Assembly: GCA_005787665.1 (NCBI GenBank)
Contig: SYAB01000077.1
Location: forward strand, 1 to 6,763
Direction: 5' to 3'
Length of the DNA: 6,763 nt
From: Actinomycetota bacterium
Lineage (GTDB): Bacteria; Actinomycetota; Actinomycetes; Mycobacteriales; Mycobacteriaceae
Shown here: positions 1 to 4,042 of the stretch, piece by piece
How the letters are laid out: each line of letters starts with the position of its first letter
How positions within the stretch are numbered: the stretch's first letter is position 1
Notes under the pieces: model-generated
Told to the model about the DNA's origin: nothing
The model's input: only the letters and a program-made list of their open reading frames with translations
Databases searched by the model: none
Made by a program: the position numbers and the translations under genes

Positions 1-488
1 AGGTCGGCGCGGCTACCGAGACCGAGCTCACAGAGCGCAAGCACCGGGTCGAGGACGCCGTTTCGGCGGCCAAGGCCGCGGTCGAGGAGGGCGTCATTCC
101 CGGTGGCGGCAGCGCCCTGGTGCAGGCCCGCGCGGCGCTTGAGGGTCTTCGCGCGTCACTGACCGGTGACGAGGCGCTCGGTGTCCAGGTGTTCTCCGAG
201 GCACTGTCGGCCCCGCTGCACTGGATCGCCGCCAACGCCGGCCTGGATGGTCCGGTGGTGGTCAACAAGGTCGGCGAGTTGCCGGCCGGCCATGGCTTCA
301 ACGCCGCCACGCTGACCTACGGCGATCTGGTCGCCGACGGCGTCATCGACCCGGTGAAGGTGACCCGCTCGGCGGTCGTCAACGCGGCCTCGGTGGCCCG
401 GATGCTGCTGACCACCGAGACCGCTGTGGTGGAGAAGCCGGTCGAGGAGGACAGCCACGGGCACGGCCACCACGGGCACGGTCACTGA
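1..488 (+). CDS. groEL1: Chaperonin GroEL1 (Cpn60.1), 3' end only
   Basis: This is the C-terminal part of a 60-kDa chaperonin subunit. The reading frame starts at base 3, is open from the window edge, and stops with TGA at 486-488; the start lies upstream of the window. The visible 161 residues are the second half of the equatorial ATPase domain: the ERKHRVEDA stretch, the [10 protein letters not shown] turn that forms part of the nucleotide pocket, and the long C-terminal helices ending in [12 protein letters not shown]. The tail is [10 protein letters not shown] instead of the Gly-Met repeats of housekeeping GroEL. That His-rich end marks the GroEL1 paralogue in mycobacteria, while GroEL2 carries the essential folding role. 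In M. smegmatis GroEL1 has been linked to mycolic-acid synthesis during biofilm growth, and the tail could bind metal. Loss of the 5' end is due to the window, not gene damage. The paralogue call rests on the tail and on the whiB3/sigD neighbourhood. Confidence 0.95.
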   Translation, partial: VGAATETELTERKHRVEDAVSAAKAAVEEGVIPGGGSALVQARAALEGLRASLTGDEALGVQVFSEALSAPLHWIAANAGLDGPVVVNKVGELPAGHGFNAATLTYGDLVADGVIDPVKVTRSAVVNAASVARMLLTTETAVVEKPVEEDSHGHGHHGHGH

Positions 489-502
489 CCTACCCGATCG
501 AC

Positions 503-538
503 AGCACATGGGGCGCACCGCGGTGCGCCCCATGTGCT
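503..538. terminator. Perfect 36-bp palindrome, likely bidirectional terminator
   Basis: The half-site AGCACATGGGGCGCACCG is followed directly by its exact reverse complement, giving 18 paired positions with no mismatch. It starts 14 bp after the groEL1 stop and ends 53 bp before the 3' end of the convergent RsbW-like gene, so it can form the same strong GC-rich hairpin in RNA from either side. No clear U-tract follows on either strand. That is common for mycobacterial terminators, but it leaves open a protein-binding or mRNA-end-protecting role. Confidence 0.75.
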
Positions 539-591
539 TCTCGGGGGTGATGGATCGGCGTGAGCAGGCCAGCGGGTTGCGGCGTCGCGGA

Positions 592-1170
592 TCAGCCCTG
601 CTTCGCGAGAACTTTCTTCGCCCGGTCGAATTCCTTGCTGACGAACGTCCACCGGTTGCCCACCTGCTGGCGCTCGTAGGACAGCCTGCTCGTCGCATCT
701 TTGACCATGGCCAGGCCGCGACCCCGCTCGGCGAACTCGCCGGGCATGACGACCGAGCCGAGGTCGACCTCGACCGGACCACCGTCGTCGATGAAGTCGA
801 CGTGAACCTGGCATGGGCTGAGGTTGATGCGCATCCGGATGCTCGCCGCGTTGCCGTGCTCGACGATATTGGCCGCCAGTTCCGCCGCCGAGATGCCGAC
901 CTCCATCTGCACGGATGCCGCCACCTGGTCGTGTTCGGCCCAGAAGGCGTCCAGGGCGGTTTCGACCTCGTTGAGGGTTTTCGGTCCGGCGGCGATCTCG
1001 ACGTCGGCGGAGGCCAGCAGGAAAAAGCCCATCGGCTGGTCGTCTTGGGTGTCCTTGGCCCGCGTCCCGTTGCCGACGAAGAACCACCAGGCGGGGATAC
1101 CCAGGAGGAGGATGAACGCGATCCACTGGGCCATGCGTCCATGGTGGCGGATCGCCATCCCGGTTGACAT
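592..1170 (-). CDS. Membrane-anchored RsbW-like anti-sigma factor / HATPase-domain protein
   Basis: The product (192 aa from the ATG at 1170) has one N-terminal hydrophobic segment at about residues 14-32, then a GHKL ATPase domain of the anti-sigma serine kinase type (RsbW/SpoIIAB-like, HATPase_c_2) at about 60-180. The N box is E97-x3-N101 followed by EHG (104-106), the G1 box is the DDGG at 128-131, and the G2 box is GRGL at 150-153. Family members bind a sigma factor and phosphorylate a STAS-domain antagonist; neither partner is encoded next door. Usual RsbW proteins are soluble and about 130-160 aa, so the membrane anchor is the unusual part. For ATP binding the domain should face the cytoplasm, but the flanking charges do not settle topology. 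In-frame ATGs at residues 5 and 13 are alternatives, since no start has a convincing ribosome site. It could instead be a degenerate sensor ATPase. I recall no orthologue at this place in M. tuberculosis. Confidence 0.75.
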   Translation of the reverse strand: MSTGMAIRHHGRMAQWIAFILLLGIPAWWFFVGNGTRAKDTQDDQPMGFFLLASADVEIAAGPKTLNEVETALDAFWAEHDQVAASVQMEVGISAAELAANIVEHGNAASIRMRINLSPCQVHVDFIDDGGPVEVDLGSVVMPGEFAERGRGLAMVKDATSRLSYERQQVGNRWTFVSKEFDRAKKVLAKQG

Positions 1171-1250
1171 GGGTCAGTGGAGTGAAACGGGAGCTAGTTC
1201 CCCGGGCGAGGGAAGGTTCGATAGCCGTCCGGTCCGGTCGGTGGCGCGAG

Positions 1251-1256
1251 TAAAGT
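1251..1256 (+). promoter_or_regulatory. Candidate -10 box of a leaderless transcript
   Basis: TAAAGT fits the mycobacterial TANNNT -10 pattern and stands 7 nt before the GTG at 1264, the spacing at which the start codon would be the first transcribed base. No -35 hexamer is recognisable. In the 80-bp divergent gap upstream, 1189-1202 holds a 14-bp imperfect palindrome with one mismatched pair (GGGAGCTAGTTCCC), a weak operator candidate between the two divergent genes. Confidence 0.45.
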
Positions 1257-1263
1257 GCACGTC

Positions 1264-1932
1264 GTGACGAAGTTGTCCGACGCGGGTCGCTGGCTTTTTG
1301 CGGCGGCGTCGATCGGCGTCTCGGTGGCGATGTTCTACTCCCAGACGCACCCGACGCCGCCCCCCGGTCCCGCTGCGGTGCCTGCGGCGCCGGTGGCGGC
1401 ACCGGTCGGCCCCGGTGCTCCGGCACCCGCCGCCGCGCCCACCGTCACGAGTGCCACCGAGGCCGAACTCCTTGCGGCCAGCGCCCCGATGGCCGCGCAG
1501 GACTTCCAGCTGGCGCTACCCGCCGGCGTCGCCCCCGAGGGGGGTCTCCAGGTTCACACGATCTGGGCGGCGCGGGCGATCAGCGCCATGTTCCTCGAGA
1601 TCGGCACGATCGGCGGACATCGGCAGGATCCCCTGCCGTGGCACCCCAACGGGCTGGCGATCGACGTGATGAGTCCCAACCACCAGACACCGGAGGGCAT
1701 CGAACTGGGCAATCAGATCGCCGGGTATGCGCTGGCCAACGCCCAACGCTGGGGCGTGCTGCACGTGATCTGGCGACAGGGTCTCTACCCCGGGATCGGG
1801 GCACCGAGTTGGACGGCCGACTACGGCTCGGAGACCGCCAACCACTTCGACCACGTCCACATCGCCACCGACGGCGGGGGTTTCCCCACCGGCCGCGAAA
1901 CCTACTACTTCGGGTCGATGACCCGCGGCTGA
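1264..1932 (+). CDS. Exported protein with peptidase M15-like zinc motif
   Basis: The product is 222 aa from the GTG at 1264; an in-frame GTG at 1255 would add three residues. I chose 1264 because a TAAAGT -10 box lies 7 nt upstream and neither start has a Shine-Dalgarno. The N-terminus has a positively charged end and a hydrophobic segment (about residues 10-25), read as a signal peptide or membrane anchor. A Pro/Ala-rich linker follows (about 30-62), typical of mycobacterial cell-wall proteins. The C-terminal domain (about 85-222) carries HPNGLAID (H127, D134) and HFDHVHI (H194, D196, H197, H199). This HxxGxAxD...DHxH pattern resembles the zinc ligands of M15-type DD-/LD-carboxypeptidases. 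A related actinobacterial extracytoplasmic domain, sometimes labelled ARB_07466-like, has the same motif without proven enzyme activity. A peptidoglycan-related role is an inference. It converges on whiB3 with a 13-bp gap. Confidence 0.8.
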   Translation: MTKLSDAGRWLFAAASIGVSVAMFYSQTHPTPPPGPAAVPAAPVAAPVGPGAPAPAAAPTVTSATEAELLAASAPMAAQDFQLALPAGVAPEGGLQVHTIWAARAISAMFLEIGTIGGHRQDPLPWHPNGLAIDVMSPNHQTPEGIELGNQIAGYALANAQRWGVLHVIWRQGLYPGIGAPSWTADYGSETANHFDHVHIATDGGGFPTGRETYYFGSMTRG

Positions 1933-1945
1933 GGCGCCCCGGTGA

Positions 1946-2239
1946 TCAGGCCGTGCGGCGGCGAATCCCGCCTTTGAGCAGCAGCTCCCGCTCCGACTCG
2001 CTGAGTCCGCCCCAGATTCCGTAGGGCTCGCCGACCTGGAGGGCGTGCGTCCGGCACTGGGTGATGACCGGGCACTGGCGGCACATCTGCTTGGCCATCA
2101 TCTCCCGATGTGCGCGTGCCCGGCCACGTTCCCCGTCCGGGTGGAAGAACATCGACGAGTCGACGCCCCGGCACAGGCCGTGCATCTGCCAATCCCATAG
2201 GTCTGCGTTGGGGCCGGGCAGTTCCTGCGGCTGAAGCAT
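1946..2239 (-). CDS. whiB3: Redox-responsive Fe-S transcription factor WhiB3
   Basis: The product is 97 aa from the ATG at 2239. This start matches the M. tuberculosis N-terminus as I recall it (PQ-LPGPNAD), and AGAAGGG lies 7 nt upstream. The four [4Fe-4S] ligands are C23, C53, C56 and C62, in the C-x29-C-x2-C-x5-C pattern. The beta-turn motif GEPYGIWGG (70-78) contacts the sigma-A region 4, and the basic C-terminal GGIRRRTA is the AT-hook-like DNA-binding end. WhiB3 senses O2, NO and redox state in the cytoplasm and adjusts surface lipid synthesis and virulence functions in M. tuberculosis. The frame stays open for 28 more codons upstream to an ATG at 2323. Codon third positions there are rich in A, unlike the gene body, so I treat that stretch as untranslated leader. 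The gene is divergent from the Rv3415c-type gene. The WhiB3 subclass call is firm. Confidence 0.95.
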   Translation of the reverse strand: MLQPQELPGPNADLWDWQMHGLCRGVDSSMFFHPDGERGRARAHREMMAKQMCRQCPVITQCRTHALQVGEPYGIWGGLSESERELLLKGGIRRRTA

Positions 2240-2246
2240 GTCGAAT

Positions 2247-2253
2247 CCCTTCT
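2247..2253 (-). promoter_or_regulatory. whiB3 ribosome binding site
   Basis: On the minus strand AGAAGGG sits 7 nt before the ATG at 2239. It is the only good Shine-Dalgarno in the region and decides the 97-aa start over the in-frame ATGs at 2263 and 2323. Confidence 0.7.
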
Positions 2254-2328
2254 CTGCGTGCATCTTTCGCACTGATGAGTGACGGATGAATGTTCTTGTG
2301 CAGTCGCCGGTGACTACTCGCATCGCTC

Positions 2329-2358
2329 ACGCTAGGAGGGGTGGCGCGGGCACGTCAA
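2329..2358 (-). promoter_or_regulatory. Candidate sigma-A-type promoter of whiB3
   Basis: On the minus strand TTGACG (2358-2353) is followed after 18 bp by TAGCGT (2334-2329), a good -35/-10 pair. Transcription would start near 2322-2323, giving a leader of about 83 nt before the whiB3 ATG. The predicted start falls almost exactly on an in-frame ATG (2321-2323), so a leaderless longer form cannot be excluded on position alone. Confidence 0.55.
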
Positions 2359-2363
2359 CACAC

Positions 2364-2390
2364 GCAATTCGCGCCGAATCGCACTCGAAT
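2364..2390. repeat. CGAAT repeat cluster upstream of the whiB3 -35 box
   Basis: ATTCG (2367-2371), CGAAT (2375-2379) and CGAAT (2386-2390) form a 13-bp inverted repeat with a 3-bp centre plus a direct repeat 11 bp further on. GC at 2364-2365 pairs with GC at 2381-2382, extending the dyad to 19 bp with one mismatched pair. Relative to the predicted whiB3 start this lies at about -42 to -68, where activators usually bind. The bound protein is unknown. Confidence 0.4.
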
Positions 2391-2536
2391 AGCGCCAGAA
2401 TTAACGTCACGTTCATCTGCGCCGTCCCGGGTCGGGGTTTAGCCAGGGGACTCGAGGGCGGCAACCGCGGTCGGGGCGCGTCGGGCCGCCGATCGTGACA
2501 CCGTCGTAACACCGGCAGCACAAAGTGTTAACGAAT

Positions 2537-2545
2537 TGATAGCGT
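2537..2545 (+). promoter_or_regulatory. Candidate extended -10 promoter of the Rv3415c-type gene
   Basis: TGATAGCGT is a TGn-extended TANNNT box. It ends 9 nt before the ATG at 2555, so the transcript would have at most a few leader bases. No Shine-Dalgarno precedes that ATG, which agrees with near-leaderless initiation. No -35 hexamer is visible at the expected distance. Confidence 0.45.
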
Positions 2546-2554
2546 CGCGACCCG

Positions 2555-3361
2555 ATGTCCCCCGTTATGTCCCCCGTGATGACCTCCGCCGCTTTCGGCG
2601 ATGAACCCGGCCGCTGGCCGTTGCCGGAACCTTGCGGTCCGGAGGAATTGTGGCTGCGGGCGGTGGCTGCCGGCGGGCAGGGTCGTTACGCCCGGGCCCG
2701 GGCCGATCTCGCCGAACTGGCCCGCACCCAGAGGCCGGGGCGCCTGATGTCGCTGGCGCTGAGCACCCGGGCCTCGTTTCTCCGCCAGCTCGGCTGGCAC
2801 TGGCCGGCCCGCGACCGGGATGGCCTGGCCTGGGCGGGCGCCGGAGGTGATCCGGAAGCCGGCGTCGACGCCCTGGCCGGTCTTGCCGCTGATGCGCTGG
2901 GGGTCGGGCGCCTGGCGCTGTCATCGACCCTGCTGAGCCAGGCGGTTGACCTGCACTCCCGTGCCGAGGTACCCCCGCCCCGGCAGGCGATCCGGCTGGC
3001 CTGGGTCGGTGCGGAGTTGGCGATGGCAGCCGGCGACGGCGGTGCCGCCGTGGTCCATGCCCGGCGCGCGCGCGAGTTGGCCGGGGCGTCCCTGCCGGTG
3101 TTGCGCCGTCACCGGGTCAAGAGCGATGTCGTCCTGGCGGCGGCACTGTGTTGCGCCGGGGACCTTCCGGCGGCACGAGCACTGGCCGATAGCGCTCTTG
3201 CCGACGCCGGGGCCTACGGTCTGGTACCGCTGCGCTGGGCGCTGTCCCGGTTGCTGGGCGACATCGGCAGCGTGGTTCACAGCCCGGCGCAGATCGAGGA
3301 AATCCGGCACCGGAGCGCGGCCTTTGTGATCCGCCACGGGGGCCGTTGGAACGGCCGCTAA
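2555..3361 (+). CDS. Conserved helical-repeat (TPR-like) protein, Rv3415c type
   Basis: The product is 268 aa with no signal peptide or membrane segment, so probably cytoplasmic. It is rich in Ala, Leu and Arg and reads as successive helical pairs of about 30-40 residues: about 30-57, 62-94, 102-133, 144-176 and 188-236. Each pair carries the small-residue/Ala-Gly turn pattern of tetratricopeptide-like repeats (for example GDLPAARALADSAL near 202-215). TPR-like folds usually bind partner proteins; no partner is known to me. By position and size it is the counterpart of Rv3415c, a conserved hypothetical upstream of sigD. Three in-frame ATGs (2555, 2567, 2579) sit in a 12-bp duplication. I took the first because of the -10 box just upstream, but the others are possible. 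sigD follows after about 100 bp, with a hairpin over this gene's stop codon, so partial co-transcription is likely. Confidence 0.8.
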   Translation: MSPVMSPVMTSAAFGDEPGRWPLPEPCGPEELWLRAVAAGGQGRYARARADLAELARTQRPGRLMSLALSTRASFLRQLGWHWPARDRDGLAWAGAGGDPEAGVDALAGLAADALGVGRLALSSTLLSQAVDLHSRAEVPPPRQAIRLAWVGAELAMAAGDGGAAVVHARRARELAGASLPVLRRHRVKSDVVLAAALCCAGDLPAARALADSALADAGAYGLVPLRWALSRLLGDIGSVVHSPAQIEEIRHRSAAFVIRHGGRWNGR

Positions 3362-3378
3362 CCGCCGATCAGCGGCCG
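3352..3378 (+). terminator. Hairpin over the stop codon, possible attenuator before sigD
   Basis: CGGCCGCT (3352-3359) and AGCGGCCG (3371-3378) are exact reverse complements with an 11-nt loop containing most of the TAA stop. Two competing structures overlap it: GGCCGTT/AACGGCC (3341-3347/3350-3356) and the 12-bp palindrome CGGCCGCGGCCG (3373-3384). No U-tract follows. It may partly terminate transcription so that sigD depends on its own promoter as well. Confidence 0.35.
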
Positions 3379-3385
3379 CGGCCGA

Positions 3386-3465
3386 TATTGTCACTAGCTG
3401 AGTCACCAGCAGAGCCCCATCCGCCTAAAACGCCTGTACGTAACGTTGGAGATGCCGTCGTCGAT
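3386..3465 (+). promoter_or_regulatory. sigD upstream region with candidate promoter elements
   Basis: Three elements can be seen. TATTGT (3386-3391) fits a -10 box with a start near 3398. TAACGT (3441-3446) is another TANNNT box, 5 nt before the ATG at 3452. GTAACG (3440-3445) followed after 16 bp by CGAT (3462-3465) has the layout of an ECF-type promoter; I recall a GTAACG-like -35 being proposed for SigD itself. That promoter would start inside the predicted gene, so it fits only if translation begins later or if the match is chance. The sequence does not decide which element is used. Confidence 0.35.
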
Positions 3466-4042
3466 GACCATTCCAGGAGAGCGTCTCGACGCTGCCGTCG
3501 CTGAGGCGGTGGCCGGTAGTCGCGATGCCCTCCGGGAAGTAGTGGAGACCATCCGTCCCGTCGTCGTCCGGTATGTCCGGGCGCGGATCGGATCAACGGA
3601 GCGCAGTGGTCTCTCGGCTGACGACGTTGCACAGGAGGTTTGCTTGGCCGCCATCCAGGCGCTGCCGCGCTACCAGGATCAGGGACGCCCCTTCCTGGCC
3701 TTCGTGTACGGCATCGCGTCACACAAGGTCGCCGACGCTCACCGCGCCGCGGCCCGCAACCGCTCCGATCCCACCGACGTGGTCCCGGAACGGTACTCAC
3801 TGGACGTGGGTCCCGAGCAGATGGCACTGCAGGCCGATTCCGCCGCGCGGATGACCAAACTGCTGGCACTGCTGCCGGAGAAGCAACGCGAGATCCTGAC
3901 TCTGCGGATCGTCGTGGGACTGTCCGCCGAAGAGACCGCCGAGGCTGTGGGCAGCACCCCGGGAGCGGTTCGGGTGGCCCAGCACCGCGCGTTGGCCCGG
4001 CTCAAGGCCGAGATCGCCGGATCGGGGAGTGACTATGTCTAA
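3464..4042 (+). CDS. sigD: ECF RNA polymerase sigma factor SigD
   Basis: The product is 192 aa from the ATG at 3464. Region 2 spans about residues 22-98: the DDVAQEVCLAAI helix (53-64) contacts core polymerase, and FLAFVYGIASHKVADAHR (77-94) covers the -10 recognition and melting part. Region 4 spans about 132-184, with LPEKQREILTLR (137-148) and the helix-turn-helix around SAEETAEAVGSTPGAVRVAQHRAL (154-177) for -35 recognition. The motifs match M. tuberculosis SigD as I recall it. Earlier in-frame starts exist: TTG 3446 without a Shine-Dalgarno, and ATG 3452 just after a TAACGT box. I chose 3464 because it aligns with a Met conserved in M. tuberculosis and has GGAG 12 nt upstream, but the start is uncertain by 4-6 codons. 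The stop overlaps the start of rsdA, so the sigma and its inhibitor are translationally coupled. SigD has been linked to starvation and stationary-phase gene expression. Confidence 0.93.
   Translation: MTIPGERLDAAVAEAVAGSRDALREVVETIRPVVVRYVRARIGSTERSGLSADDVAQEVCLAAIQALPRYQDQGRPFLAFVYGIASHKVADAHRAAARNRSDPTDVVPERYSLDVGPEQMALQADSAARMTKLLALLPEKQREILTLRIVVGLSAEETAEAVGSTPGAVRVAQHRALARLKAEIAGSGSDYV
4024..4029 (+). promoter_or_regulatory. rsdA ribosome binding site inside the end of sigD
   Basis: GGGGAG lies 5 nt before the ATG at 4035. It decides that start over the in-frame GTG at 4029, which overlaps the motif itself. Since it sits within sigD codons, ribosomes finishing sigD can reinitiate directly. 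Confidence 0.7.

Larger units (their letters stand above)
2240..2554. other. Divergent control region between whiB3 and the Rv3415c-type gene
   Basis: This 315-bp stretch is visibly richer in A+T than its neighbours and holds no convincing gene. Open frames across it, such as 2286-2498 (+), show no coding character. From the whiB3 side it contains the leader, a -10/-35 promoter (2329-2358, -), a cluster of CGAAT/ATTCG repeats (2364-2390), and an 11-bp palindrome AACGTCACGTT (2403-2413). On the other side are two ACACCG direct repeats near 2498-2513 and an extended -10 box for the plus-strand gene (2537-2545). Confidence 0.7.

Noticed and set aside
508..1167. 219-codon plus-strand frame opposite the RsbW-like gene
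   Set aside because: It begins inside the terminator palindrome and mirrors the minus-strand gene, whose N, G1 and G2 boxes identify it as the real one.
156..1426. Long minus-strand open frames (156-1142 and 482-1426, over 300 codons each) crossing groEL1 and the RsbW-like gene
   Set aside because: They are Arg/Pro/Ser-rich with no recognisable motif, and run out of frame through two genes with clear domains. High GC content keeps stop codons rare in such frames.
1911..1925. Small hairpin CGGGTC-GAT-GACCCG near the end of the exported-protein gene as a terminator
   Set aside because: Only 6 bp of stem, inside coding sequence, with no U-tract. It is too weak to call.
2240..2323. 28-codon N-terminal extension of WhiB3 starting at the ATG at 2323
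   Set aside because: Third codon positions are A-rich, unlike mycobacterial coding DNA. The good Shine-Dalgarno and the match to known WhiB3 N-termini support the ATG at 2239.
2286..2498. 70-codon plus-strand frame in the whiB3 control region
   Set aside because: No Shine-Dalgarno, no recognisable protein features, and it covers promoter elements and repeats.
3390..3406. Direct repeat GTCAC spaced 12 bp upstream of sigD as an operator
   Set aside because: Five-base repeats at this distance are easily chance, and there is no symmetry or promoter placement to support it.
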